DNA from: an uncultured Oscillospiraceae bacterium
GTDB taxonomy: Bacteria; Bacillota_A; Clostridia; Oscillospirales; Oscillospiraceae
Length of the DNA: 9,689 bases
Assembly: GCA_900770015.1 (NCBI GenBank)
Contig: CAAGIU010000356.1
Coordinates: 1-9,689, forward strand
Direction of reading: 5' to 3'
Shown: positions 1-6,416 of the stretch, one piece after another
Layout: each line of letters opens with the position of its first letter
How positions within the stretch are numbered: position 1 is the stretch's first letter
Program-made: the position numbers and the translations under genes
Notes under the pieces: model-generated
Databases searched by the model: none
Told to the model about the DNA's origin: nothing
Seen by the model: the letters and a program-made list of their open reading frames with translations, nothing else

Positions 1-331
1 CGTCGGTGAAGTCGGGCTTTTCGTAGATGGCGTCCTTTTCCTTCATCACGTCATACAGATGCTGGTTGCCCATGATGACGGTGTCCATAACGCTGTATTC
101 GTCGTAGGCGTTCTGGTTCTGCTTCAGAACGGAAACGCGTTTGGTGGGGTCGATGCTGATGGAGCCGGTGGTGGAATCCAGCTCGCCGGTGAGGATGCGC
201 AGGAAGGTGGATTTGCCCGCGCCGTTGGCGCCGATGATGCCGTAGCAGTTGCCGGGCAGGAACTGCAGGTCAACATGCTGGAACAGCCACTGGCCGCCAA
301 ACTGCATACCCAAATTGCTGACTGTAATCAT
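1..331 (-). CDS. ABC-F family ATP-binding protein, 5' part only
   Basis: This is the N-terminal 110 residues of a leftward gene whose remainder lies outside the window. The protein begins MITVSNLGMQFGGQWLFQHV and carries a clear Walker A, GANGAGKST, at residues 34-42, followed by FLRILTGEL and a stretch reading TTGSISID, as in the first ATPase domain of ABC-F proteins. ABC-F proteins are soluble tandem-ATPase factors that act on the ribosome (translation factors, or antibiotic-resistance proteins in some subfamilies) rather than transporters; no membrane segment is visible. The start resembles the YbiT/Uup type, but the diagnostic linker, signature motifs and second ATPase domain are missing, so the subfamily is not settled. 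The ATG at 331-329 is preceded by AAAGGAG at good spacing, and a divergent promoter lies upstream. Confidence 0.9.
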   Translation of the reverse strand, partial: MITVSNLGMQFGGQWLFQHVDLQFLPGNCYGIIGANGAGKSTFLRILTGELDSTTGSISIDPTKRVSVLKQNQNAYDEYSVMDTVIMGNQHLYDVMKEKDAIYEKPDFTD

Positions 332-369
332 GATGATCTCCTTTAAGAATCCATAATATTTCATTGTGA

Positions 370-398
370 ATTCTATCATCCTTCCTCCAAATAATCAA
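370..398 (-). promoter_or_regulatory. Sigma-A-type promoter of the ABC-F gene
   Basis: On the minus strand, TTGATT (398-393) and TAGAAT (375-370) are separated by exactly 17 bases. A TG one base upstream of the -10 makes it an extended -10 element. Transcription would start near 363 and leave a leader of about 30 nt before the ribosome site. Seen by eye; fits consensus and position well. Confidence 0.65.
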
Positions 399-466
399 GG
401 GGCAGAAACCATGAATTTCCAAGGAGAATTCCGGAGAAAATGCGATAATTCCACGAAGGGAAGGGC

Positions 467-488
467 GGGGCATTTTCGGCAATGTCCC
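467..488. repeat. Short inverted repeat between the divergent genes
   Basis: GGGGCATT and AATGTCCC form an 8-bp stem with one G-U pair around a six-base loop (TTCGGC). It has no T tract on either strand, so it is not an obvious terminator. It lies about 50 bp upstream of the htpG -35 and could be a protein site or chance. Function unknown. Confidence 0.3.
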
Positions 489-539
489 GTGGGGCGCAGA
501 AGGCAATTGTGAATAAAGCAAGAACTTTTTTTCAGGGGG

Positions 540-567
540 TTGCAATTTCGGAAAACTGCGTTATAAT
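540..567 (+). promoter_or_regulatory. Sigma-A-type promoter of htpG
   Basis: TTGCAA (540-545) and a perfect TATAAT (562-567) are separated by 16 bases. The predicted start of transcription falls around 573-576, inside the CIRCE element, so bound HrcA would block this promoter directly. Confidence 0.8.
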
Positions 568-568
568 A

Positions 569-595
569 TTAGCACTCGACAAGATAGAGTGCTAA
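569..595. promoter_or_regulatory. CIRCE operator (HrcA binding site)
   Basis: The sequence is TTAGCACTC, nine spacer bases, then GAGTGCTAA: a perfect 9-bp inverted repeat matching the CIRCE consensus exactly. CIRCE is the operator of the heat-shock repressor HrcA, usually found before groESL and hrcA-grpE-dnaK. Here it starts two bases after the -10 and spans the expected transcription start of htpG, so it should lie in both the promoter DNA and the 5' end of the mRNA. The direct reading is certain; control of htpG by HrcA is inference. Confidence 0.95.
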
Positions 596-624
596 TGCAC
601 GATAACGAAAGGATTGAACCAATC

Positions 625-2514
625 ATGGAAAAAATGCAGTTTAAGGCCGAGTCCCAGCGTCTGCTGGATTTGATGATCAACTCCATCTACACCCACCGGG
701 AGATTTTCCTCCGGGAGATCATCTCCAACGCCTCCGACGCCATCGACAAGCTGGCTTACACCGCCCTGACCGACGACAAGGTGGGCGTTTCCCGGGAGGA
801 TCTGAAGATCACCATCACCCGGGCCAAGGACGCCCGCATCCTGACGGTCTCCGATAACGGCATCGGCATGACCCGGGAGGAGATGGAGGAGAACCTGGGT
901 ACCATCTGCAAGTCCGGTTCCCTGGGCTTCAAGCAGGCCATGGAGGCCAGCGAGGACATCGACATCATCGGCCAGTTCGGCGTGGGCTTCTACTCCGCCT
1001 TCATGGTGTCCGAATCCGTCACCGTCATCTCCAAAAAGTACGGCCAGGACAAGGCCTGGAAGTGGGTGTCTGACGGCGCCGACGGCTACACCATCGAGGA
1101 GTGTGAGCGGGAATACCCCGGCACCGATGTGATCATGACCCTGAAGCCCGATACCGAGGACGAGAAGTACAGCGAGTATCTGGATGAGTACGAGATCCGC
1201 AGCCTGGTGAAGAAGTACTCTGACTATATCCGCTATCCCATCGTCATGGAGGTGGAGAAGTCCCGGAAGAAGGAGGATTCCCCCGAGGACAAGCCCGAGT
1301 ACGAGACCTATACCGAGATGGAGACCCTGAATTCCATGGTGCCCATCTGGCAGCGGCCCAAGAAGGATGTCACCGATGAGGAGTATGACACCTTCTACCG
1401 CGAGAAATTCTACGATTATACCAAGCCCCTGCGGGTGATCCACTCCAGCGCCGAGGGCACCGTGTCCTTCAAGGCTCTGATGTATATCCCCGGCAAGGCT
1501 CCCTACGATTTCTATACCAAGGACTATAAGCGCGGCCTGCAGCTCTATTCCTCCGGCGTCATGATTATGGAGAACTGTGAGGATCTGCTGCCTGAGCACT
1601 TCCGCTTCGTCCGCGGCATTGTGGACAGCCAGGACCTGAGCCTGAACATCAGCCGCGAAATGCTCCAGCACAACCGTCAGCTGACCATCATCGCCCGGAA
1701 CATCGAGAAGAAGATCAAGTCCGAGCTGAAGTCCATGCTGGAAAATGACCGGGAGAAGTACGAGGAATTCTATGCCGCCTTCGGCCTGCAGCTGAAGTAC
1801 GGTACCGTGGCCGAGTACGGCGCCCACAAGGACAGCACCCAGGATCTGCTGCTGTTCTACAGCCACAAGCAGGGCAAGCTCATCAGCCTCAAGGAGTATG
1901 TGGAGGCTATGCCCGAGGGTCAGGAGAAGATCTACTTCGTCCCCGGCGAGAACCGGGAGCACCTGGCGAAGCTGCCCCAGGTGGCCATGCTGGACAGGAA
2001 GGGCTACGATGTCCTGCTGTTCACCGACGAAGTGGATGAGTTCGTGCCCCAGACCCTGATGACCTATCTGGAGAAGAGCTTCTGCAACGTTGCCACCGAG
2101 GATCTGGGCCTTCAGACCGAGGAGGAGAAGAAGGAGGCCGAGGAGAAGGCCGAGGAGCTGAAGGGCTTCCTGACCTTCGTCAAGGAGAGCCTGGGCGATC
2201 AGGTCAAGGAGGTTCGCCTGTCCCAGAATCTGGGCAGCTACCCCGCCGCCATGGTGCCTGAAGCCGGCATGAGCTTCGAAATGGAGAAGTATATGAAGCG
2301 GGTCAACCCCGAATATGCCTTCCCCGTGGGCCGCGTTCTGGAGCTGAACGCCGACCATGAAGCCGTCAAGGCCATGCAGCGCGTCATGACTGAGGACCCC
2401 GTCCTGGCCAAGGACTACGCCCAGTTGCTGTGCTGCCAGGCCCAGCTCATGGCCCAGCTGCCCCTGGATGACCCCTTCGCCTACAGCGAACTGGTCTGCA
2501 GACTGATGAAGTAA
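625..2514 (+). CDS. htpG: Molecular chaperone HtpG (bacterial Hsp90)
   Basis: HtpG is a cytosolic, homodimeric, ATP-dependent Hsp90 chaperone for protein folding under stress. From the ATG at 625 the protein has 629 residues, the usual family length. The N-terminal GHKL ATPase is complete: E31 and N35 in REIISNASDAIDK, DNGIGM at 77-82, and GQFGVGFYSAF at 116-126. The middle domain has LNISREMLQ with the catalytic-loop arginine at 344, followed by a charged EEEKKEAEEKAEEL stretch and the C-terminal dimerisation part. The frame is open upstream to a GTG at 589, but that codon lies inside CIRCE near the transcription start. ATG 625 has AAAGGA at 608-613 (11-nt spacing) and fits family N termini; ATG 634 is a less likely alternative. 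The gene is monocistronic, with a CIRCE-covered promoter and its own terminator, and its codon use is strongly GC-rich at third positions. Confidence 0.97.
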   Translation: MEKMQFKAESQRLLDLMINSIYTHREIFLREIISNASDAIDKLAYTALTDDKVGVSREDLKITITRAKDARILTVSDNGIGMTREEMEENLGTICKSGSLGFKQAMEASEDIDIIGQFGVGFYSAFMVSESVTVISKKYGQDKAWKWVSDGADGYTIEECEREYPGTDVIMTLKPDTEDEKYSEYLDEYEIRSLVKKYSDYIRYPIVMEVEKSRKKEDSPEDKPEYETYTEMETLNSMVPIWQRPKKDVTDEEYDTFYREKFYDYTKPLRVIHSSAEGTVSFKALMYIPGKAPYDFYTKDYKRGLQLYSSGVMIMENCEDLLPEHFRFVRGIVDSQDLSLNISREMLQHNRQLTIIARNIEKKIKSELKSMLENDREKYEEFYAAFGLQLKYGTVAEYGAHKDSTQDLLLFYSHKQGKLISLKEYVEAMPEGQEKIYFVPGENREHLAKLPQVAMLDRKGYDVLLFTDEVDEFVPQTLMTYLEKSFCNVATEDLGLQTEEEKKEAEEKAEELKGFLTFVKESLGDQVKEVRLSQNLGSYPAAMVPEAGMSFEMEKYMKRVNPEYAFPVGRVLELNADHEAVKAMQRVMTEDPVLAKDYAQLLCCQAQLMAQLPLDDPFAYSELVCRLMK

Positions 2515-2542
2515 AGGCAACACCACACAATGGGTGCTGCCT
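2515..2542 (+). other. Hairpin directly after the htpG stop
   Basis: AGGCAACACC and GGTGCTGCCT pair over ten positions with one A-C mismatch around an eight-base loop. It starts immediately after the TAA. No T run follows, so it is not a canonical terminator; it may protect the 3' end of the mRNA. Function is inferred. Confidence 0.4.
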
Positions 2543-2552
2543 AAAGAAACAA

Positions 2553-2619
2553 ACGGCACCGAAAAGGCGGTTCATCCAGGAATTATTCCACGATAAAGCA
2601 GCCTTTTCCCCGATACCGT
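2553..2619 (+). other. Longer stem structure in the htpG 3' region
   Basis: GAAAAGGC (2561-2568) and GCCTTTTC (2601-2608) are perfectly complementary. ACGG (2553-2556) and CCGT (2616-2619) add an outer stem. The interior contains a small GGAA/TTCC hairpin. No gene or known RNA family is recognised. It lies between the htpG stop and its terminator and would be part of the htpG 3' untranslated RNA. Confidence 0.35.
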
Positions 2620-2622
2620 GAC

Positions 2623-2661
2623 AAAAACCCATGGCAGGCGTCAGCCTGCCGTGGGTTTTTT
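2623..2661 (+). terminator. Intrinsic terminator of htpG
   Basis: ACCCATGGCAGGC and GCCTGCCGTGGGT form a 13-bp GC-rich stem (one T-G pair) with a GTCA loop, followed by six T (2656-2661). Five A on the 5' side extend the stem, so it could also work in the opposite direction, although no convergent gene is present. It separates htpG from the polysaccharide operon. Confidence 0.9.
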
Positions 2662-2809
2662 CTTGCCTTGCAGCTGAACCGGGGGCTTTTGGCTGTTCTG
2701 CTGGAACCGAAGCGGACTTTGACGGATTCCCATATTTGCTGCCTCGGGGGGGCGTGTCCTTCGTTTGCTATTGTTGGAGTAATAACAGGATTTCTTCATA
2801 AATATGGTA
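2662..2809. other. Intergenic stretch without a recognised gene
   Basis: About 150 bases lie between the htpG terminator and the inverted repeat at 2810. It includes a run of seven G near 2746-2752 and becomes AT-rich towards its right end. I see no convincing reading frame, RNA gene or promoter in it. Confidence 0.5.
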
Positions 2810-2845
2810 AAATGCCAATATTCTTCCTTGGAAATATTGGCATTT
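2810..2845. promoter_or_regulatory. Perfect 13-bp inverted repeat, candidate operator
   Basis: AAATGCCAATATT (2810-2822) and AATATTGGCATTT (2833-2845) are exact reverse complements around the ten-base loop 2823-2832. It ends 22 bases before the -35 hexamer of the downstream promoter, a position typical for an activator or repressor site. No T tract follows on the + strand; on the minus strand only a weak TTTT follows. A dyad operator is favoured over a terminator, but the protein is unknown. Confidence 0.5.
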
Positions 2846-2867
2846 AACATGAAATAATTGAAAGCAA

Positions 2868-2895
2868 TTGACATTCCGGCAGATTAATGTATAAT
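2868..2895 (+). promoter_or_regulatory. Sigma-A-type promoter of the polysaccharide operon
   Basis: A perfect TTGACA (2868-2873) and a perfect TATAAT (2890-2895) are separated by 16 bases. This is the only strong promoter seen ahead of the seven-gene cluster. Transcription should start near 2902 and produce a leader of about 125 nt before the first gene. Confidence 0.85.
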
Positions 2896-2901
2896 AGTAC
2901 A

Positions 2902-3027
2902 ATGCGCGGGCAAATGCACCTTAAAACGACGCAGGAATCACCGCGGATAAGCTGCTTTTGCCGGAATCTATGCCCAATAGATGGGAAGACGGGGCGGAAG
3001 CGCGTGATCAGGGTTTGAAGGGAATGG
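2902..3027 (+). other. Structured 5' leader, candidate cis-regulatory RNA
   Basis: This untranslated leader is GC-richer than the promoter region before it. GGCAAA (2909-2914) can pair with TTTGCC (2957-2962). The same TTTGCC also lies within GCTTTTGCC (2954-2962), which can pair instead with GGCGGAAGC (2993-3001) as a 9-bp stem with two U-G pairs. Inside the second arrangement, ATCTAT and ATAGAT (2966-2971 and 2977-2982) form a perfect hairpin. The two long-range pairings exclude each other, as in a switch. The GGCAAA...GACGCA...GC-TTTTGCC order loosely recalls the c-di-GMP-I (GEMM) core, but the conserved tetraloop and receptor parts are not there, so no family is assigned. Confidence 0.35.
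3018..3023 (+). promoter_or_regulatory. Ribosome binding site favouring the TTG start
   Basis: AAGGGA lies four bases before TTG 3028. GTG 3037 and ATG 3043 in the same frame would be 13 and 19 bases away. The motif therefore supports the TTG start, although its spacing is short. Confidence 0.4.
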
Positions 3028-3981
3028 TTGGAAACAGTGGATATGCAACAGGATTTGATTAGTGTCATCGTTCCGGTTTACAACGTTGCAAAGTATCTCG
3101 ACAGATGCATATCCAGCATTGTTGGACAAACCTATCGCAACCTGGAAATCATCTTGTGCGATGATGAATCCTCAGATGAATCAGGAACGATCGCGGATGC
3201 GTGGGCACAAAAAGATCACCGGATCTGCGTATTCCATTTGGAGCATGGGGGCCTCTCCTATGCGAGAAACAGAGGAATTGATTTTTCGCATGGGAAATAT
3301 CTGAGCTTTGTCGACTCGGATGACTGCATCGCATCTGATTTTATTGCGGCGCTGCACGATGCGGCAGTATCCGCTCAGATGGATATCTCCGCTGTAGGTT
3401 TTTGCCGGTTTCAGGAAGAACTGCCTGTAATAGAGTATGACAAAAGCCCGGAACTTCAAATATTTGATACGGCGGAAGCAATCAGGCAATTGTTTAATCC
3501 CGATATGTACAATAATTATGCCTGGAACAAGCTGTATGCAAGGCCGCTGTTTGACACCATCCGATATCCGCAGGGAAGAAAGATGGAGGATCTGGGAACA
3601 ACATATCTGCTGATGGAACGTGCAGGCGGTATTGTATATAACCCTGCACCGCTGTATTTTTACTTTCAGAGGGAGGATTCCATCGTAAATCAACCGGACA
3701 AACAGATTTGGGTTGATCTCTATGAACTGACGCTGCAGCGATATCTGCACTTCAAGGAGAAATACCCGAGCCTGGAAGAAAATGATTCTTATTACTTCCG
3801 GGTTATTCTGGACTGTTATCCGTATTTGGAGCCGGGAGAGAAAAAGCAGGCCCGTGCGGATGCGGTGCGCCTGTGGCCCCTGATTCGCAGCAAATGCACA
3901 TGGAAGCACAAAGTTAAGTTCTGCGCATTGAGAATGTGCCCCGGGGTGTATGCCGCACTTCGCGTGGCGGGAGGGAGATAG
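3028..3981 (+). CDS. GT2 glycosyltransferase (EpsJ-like), first gene of operon
   Basis: This GT-A fold enzyme should transfer a sugar from a nucleotide donor onto the growing lipid-linked repeat unit at the inner membrane face. The family start ISVIVPVYN lies at residues 11-19, the nucleotide-binding DDESSDES at 45-52, YARNRGID at 78-85, and the metal-binding VDSDD at 95-99. The downstream NKLY and RKMEDLG block contains E187-D188, the likely base region of EpsJ-type enzymes. The usual DDGS is DDES here. The C terminus is basic and hydrophobic, suggesting loose membrane contact. Length (317) is normal. The start is uncertain: TTG 3028 has AAGGGA four bases upstream, while ATG 3043 (312 aa) fits family N termini better but has only a weak ribosome site. 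Donor and acceptor sugars cannot be read. The gene is followed five bases later by the GT32 gene. Confidence 0.88.
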   Translation: METVDMQQDLISVIVPVYNVAKYLDRCISSIVGQTYRNLEIILCDDESSDESGTIADAWAQKDHRICVFHLEHGGLSYARNRGIDFSHGKYLSFVDSDDCIASDFIAALHDAAVSAQMDISAVGFCRFQEELPVIEYDKSPELQIFDTAEAIRQLFNPDMYNNYAWNKLYARPLFDTIRYPQGRKMEDLGTTYLLMERAGGIVYNPAPLYFYFQREDSIVNQPDKQIWVDLYELTLQRYLHFKEKYPSLEENDSYYFRVILDCYPYLEPGEKKQARADAVRLWPLIRSKCTWKHKVKFCALRMCPGVYAALRVAGGR

Positions 3982-3986
3982 AAGAT

Positions 3987-4745
3987 ATGTCTGAGGTTAA
4001 AATCCCGAAGGTGATCCACTACTGCTGGTTCGGGGGAGGGCAGATGCCTGCTACCCACCAGAAATATATCCGCAGTTGGAAGAAATATTGCCCCGATTAT
4101 GAGATTGTTCGATGGGATGAGTCGAATTTTGATATACATGAAAACCGCTATGCGGAGGAAGCTTATCAATGTGGGAAATGGGCGTTTGTCAGTGATTATG
4201 CCCGACTCAAGATCATTTATGACCATGGCGGGATTTATTTCGATACAGATGTCGAGCTATTAAAACCGCTGGATCCGCTGCTGGAATATGAGGGCTTCAT
4301 GGGTTTCCAGAATGATGCGCTTGTTTCAAGCGGATTGGGATTCGGCGCGGTGGCCCATCATCCTGTCATCGGAAGATTGCTGGCAGATTATGATGCCATT
4401 CATTTCCGCTTAGAAGATGGAACGCTGGATATGACGGCGTGTCCGGACAGAAATGCCACGGCCCTTTCGGAGCTGGGGGTGCGTGCCGATGGAAGCAGAC
4501 AGGAATGCTGTGGAATTCAATTTTTTCCTGCCGAATATTTTTCGCCGAAGGACTGGCGGTCCGGAGAATGTGTGATTACCGCGAATTCCTATTCGATCCA
4601 CCACTATAAGGCTTCCTGGATGAGCAGCAAACAACATAGGAATTTGAGAATGATGCATCTCCAGAACAGGCTGAAAAAGCACGAAAGACTGTATTATTTC
4701 CTGAGATCGATAAAGCGTAAACTGATAAAAAAACAAAATCCGTAA
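3987..4745 (+). CDS. GT32-type glycosyltransferase (DXD sugar-binding region)
   Basis: The 252-residue protein begins with the typical family start KIPKVIHYCWFGGG (residues 5-18) and SWKKYCPDYEIVRWDE. It continues with the hallmark KWAFVSDYARLKIIYDHGG and YFDTDVE, where D86 and D88 are the DXD metal and nucleotide-sugar ligands. This matches the Gly_transf_sug/GT32 group of capsule and exopolysaccharide enzymes related to OCH1 and to mannosyl- or galactosyltransferases. The cytosolic enzyme likely adds one sugar of the repeat unit. The C terminus is strongly basic (KRKLIKKQNP), fitting attachment to the inner membrane surface. GGGAGGGAG at 3969-3977 supports ATG 3987; the frame is open further upstream but that part overlaps the preceding gene. 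Sugar specificity unknown. Confidence 0.9.
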   Translation: MSEVKIPKVIHYCWFGGGQMPATHQKYIRSWKKYCPDYEIVRWDESNFDIHENRYAEEAYQCGKWAFVSDYARLKIIYDHGGIYFDTDVELLKPLDPLLEYEGFMGFQNDALVSSGLGFGAVAHHPVIGRLLADYDAIHFRLEDGTLDMTACPDRNATALSELGVRADGSRQECCGIQFFPAEYFSPKDWRSGECVITANSYSIHHYKASWMSSKQHRNLRMMHLQNRLKKHERLYYFLRSIKRKLIKKQNP

Positions 4746-4854
4746 TATGATGAAAGCATTGCATGCTGCGCCATCTGACGGCAGTGCGCTGGCTCTGTGA
4801 GAGAAATCTCAAAACCGGAAAAATCATCTTACAGGAAAATTGAGGTAGAGATTT
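4746..4854 (+). other. Largest gap inside the operon
   Basis: This 109-base spacer separates the GT32 gene from the sugar-phosphate transferase gene. It holds a small perfect hairpin with a GAAA loop (TGAGA/TCTCA, 4798-4811) and a GCATGC palindrome near 4761. I see no convincing -35/-10 pair, so cotranscription from 2868-2895 remains the simplest reading. Confidence 0.4.
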
Positions 4855-5586
4855 ATGGATACTATGGTATCGGAAATAGAAAAACAGGATTCTGTTGTCA
4901 TTGAAGAAAGAGACAATGGTTACCGGATGAGCAAAGGAGAGCTTTTCGTCAGACGGTGTTTCGATCTTGCGTGTTCTCTGTGTGCCAGCGTCCTTCTGTT
5001 CATCCCAATGCTGATCATTTCTGTGATGATTATGATGAAAGACCCTGGCAATCCTTTTTATATCCACAAGCGGGTGGGCAGGAACGGAGAGAGCATTGGA
5101 GTCCTGAAATTTCGGAGTATGAAGCTTGGCGCGGATAATCTTGAGAAGATGCTGACGGATGAGCAGCTGAAAGAGTATAAGCAGGAATATAAGCTGAAGG
5201 ACGATCCCCGGCTGATCGGTTACAAACACCCGGGGGATGGCGGAAAATGTTTCGGCGCTGTGCTTCGGCGCACCAGCATCGATGAATTGCCCCAGATCGT
5301 TTATAACATTCTCCTGAAGGGCAATATGTCTGTGGTAGGACCCCGGCCGATTCTGGAGGATGAGCTGAAGGAACACTATACCGATGAGCAGCGGGACATG
5401 CTTCTTTCTGTGAAGCCCGGTCTGACCGGCTACTGGCAGGCTTATGCCCGCAGCAATGCTACATATGAGACCGGACGCAGGCAGGAAATGGAGCTGTATT
5501 ATATTGCCAACCGTTCCCTTTTTCTGGATCTGAAAATCATTTTAAAAACGATATCCGTCGTTTTTAAGCGGGAGGGCGCCGTGTGA
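4855..5586 (+). CDS. Polyprenyl-phosphate sugar-1-phosphate transferase (chain initiation)
   Basis: This monotopic phosphoglycosyl transferase (bacterial sugar transferase family; PglC, EpsL and the WbaP catalytic part) moves a sugar 1-phosphate from a UDP-sugar onto undecaprenyl phosphate, the first committed step of repeat-unit assembly. The protein has 243 residues: RRCFD at 33-37, one hydrophobic re-entrant helix at about 39-61 broken by P51, PGNPFYIHKRVGRNG at 64-78, KFRSM at 85-89, LRRTSIDELPQ at 137-147 with the catalytic Asp143-Glu144 dyad, GNMSVVGPRP, and PGLTGYWQ. It lacks the extra N-terminal membrane domain of WbaP, so it is a short form. The stretch between DDPRLIG and LRRTS (YKHPGDGGKCFGAV) looks longer than usual. 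TGAGG at 4841-4845 precedes the ATG. The stop overlaps the next start by four bases. Confidence 0.95.
   Translation: MDTMVSEIEKQDSVVIEERDNGYRMSKGELFVRRCFDLACSLCASVLLFIPMLIISVMIMMKDPGNPFYIHKRVGRNGESIGVLKFRSMKLGADNLEKMLTDEQLKEYKQEYKLKDDPRLIGYKHPGDGGKCFGAVLRRTSIDELPQIVYNILLKGNMSVVGPRPILEDELKEHYTDEQRDMLLSVKPGLTGYWQAYARSNATYETGRRQEMELYYIANRSLFLDLKIILKTISVVFKREGAV
5571..5576 (+). promoter_or_regulatory. Ribosome binding site deciding the GTG start at 5583
   Basis: GGAGGG lies six bases before GTG 5583 and twelve before the in-frame ATG 5589. The better spacing, and the GTGA overlap with the preceding stop, favour the GTG start for the AmsE-like gene. Confidence 0.6.
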
Positions 5587-6416
5587 GCATGGAACAGAGC
5601 AAGTACAGCATTCTGATGAGTGTCTACAAAAAAGATAACCCTGAGTGGTTTGATTTTGCAATTCGCTCCATGCTAAAGCAGACGCTTTTTCCTGACGAAT
5701 TTGTCATTGTGGAGGATGGCCCCGTTACGGATGAGATTGAGGCCGTGGTTCAGTCATATTGCAGTACTTACCCCGACCTGTTTCATATCGTAAAGCTGAA
5801 AGAAAATCTGGGCCTGGGCGAGGCCATGCGAATCGGTGTTCTGGAATGCCGGAACGAGTGGATTGCCCGGATGGATTCCGACGATTATTCCTGCCCGGAC
5901 CGCATTGAGAAGGAGCTTTCCGCAGCGGTGACCCACGGCGCTGATATCGTGGGCACGGATGTGGCTGAGTTCACCGGCACGCCGGACGAAGCGCATCGGA
6001 AGGCAATCCGCGCATTTCCCGAAGGACATGAGGAGCTGATGAAGTTCGGCAAGCGGAGAACCCCCTTTGCCCACCCGGCGGTTCTTATGAAGAAAAGCCG
6101 GGTTTTGTCCGCGGGAAACTACCAAACTGCATATCTTCACGAAGACTTTGACCTCTTTGTTCGGATGTTACGGGATGGCTGCATCGGATATACGGTTAAG
6201 GAGATCCTGGTGTATGTGCGCATCGGTGAGGACTTCTACGGGCGCAGAGGCGGGGTTTCTTATCTGAACGCCTTGCTGAAATTTAACTGGAAACAGTTGG
6301 CGGAGGGGTGGATGGGTATTTCGGATTTTGCGATCCGTTCCGCCAGCAATATTGCTTTCTGCTTGATGCCCAACAGCCTGCGCGACTATCTTTATCGGAG
6401 GGTTCTGAGAAAATGA
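5583..6416 (+). CDS. GT2 glycosyltransferase, AmsE-like
   Basis: The protein (277 aa from GTG, 275 from ATG 5589) starts YSILMSVYKKDNPEWFDFAIRS, the characteristic opening of the AmsE-like branch of GT2. It continues with QTLFPDEFVIVEDGP (nucleotide-binding E44-D45-G46), NLGLGEAMRIGV, and MDSDD at 97-101, the metal-binding DXD. FAHPAVLMKK and HEDFDLFVRM (186-195) complete the acceptor region, where E187-D188 is probably the catalytic base site. AmsE is a glycosyltransferase of amylovoran exopolysaccharide synthesis; the role here is addition of one sugar to the lipid-linked repeat. It overlaps the genes on both sides by four bases (GTGA and ATGA), indicating translational coupling. Donor sugar unknown. 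Confidence 0.92.
   Translation: MSMEQSKYSILMSVYKKDNPEWFDFAIRSMLKQTLFPDEFVIVEDGPVTDEIEAVVQSYCSTYPDLFHIVKLKENLGLGEAMRIGVLECRNEWIARMDSDDYSCPDRIEKELSAAVTHGADIVGTDVAEFTGTPDEAHRKAIRAFPEGHEELMKFGKRRTPFAHPAVLMKKSRVLSAGNYQTAYLHEDFDLFVRMLRDGCIGYTVKEILVYVRIGEDFYGRRGGVSYLNALLKFNWKQLAEGWMGISDFAIRSASNIAFCLMPNSLRDYLYRRVLRK

Noticed and set aside
589..624. GTG at 589 as start of htpG
   Set aside because: It lies inside the CIRCE right arm, about 15 bases after the expected transcription start, with no ribosome site. ATG 625 has one and matches the family N terminus.
592..2559. A 655-codon open frame on the minus strand opposite htpG
   Set aside because: It mirrors htpG exactly. Strong G/C third-position bias of htpG removes stops from the antisense frame. 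The product is a low-complexity Leu/Gly/His/Val-rich sequence with no recognisable domain.
2804..2857. Tiny open frame of 17 codons across the 13-bp inverted repeat
   Set aside because: No ribosome site at suitable distance, no promoter, and the frame is created by the inverted repeat itself.
2902..3010. Calling the leader a c-di-GMP-I riboswitch
   Set aside because: Only GGCAAA, GACGCA and a closing TTTGCC are in the right order. The conserved tetraloop, receptor and ACGCAAAGC core are missing, so it is listed only as an unassigned structured leader.
3181..3909. Long minus-strand open frames opposite the glycosyltransferase genes (also 4576-5376 and 6443-7180)
   Set aside because: Antisense shadows of well-supported genes; no ribosome sites, no recognisable protein features.
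6308..6412. Upstream extension of the EpsF-like gene to 6308
   Set aside because: It lies wholly inside the AmsE-like gene. ATG 6413 has a strong ribosome site, an ATGA overlap and the exact family start.
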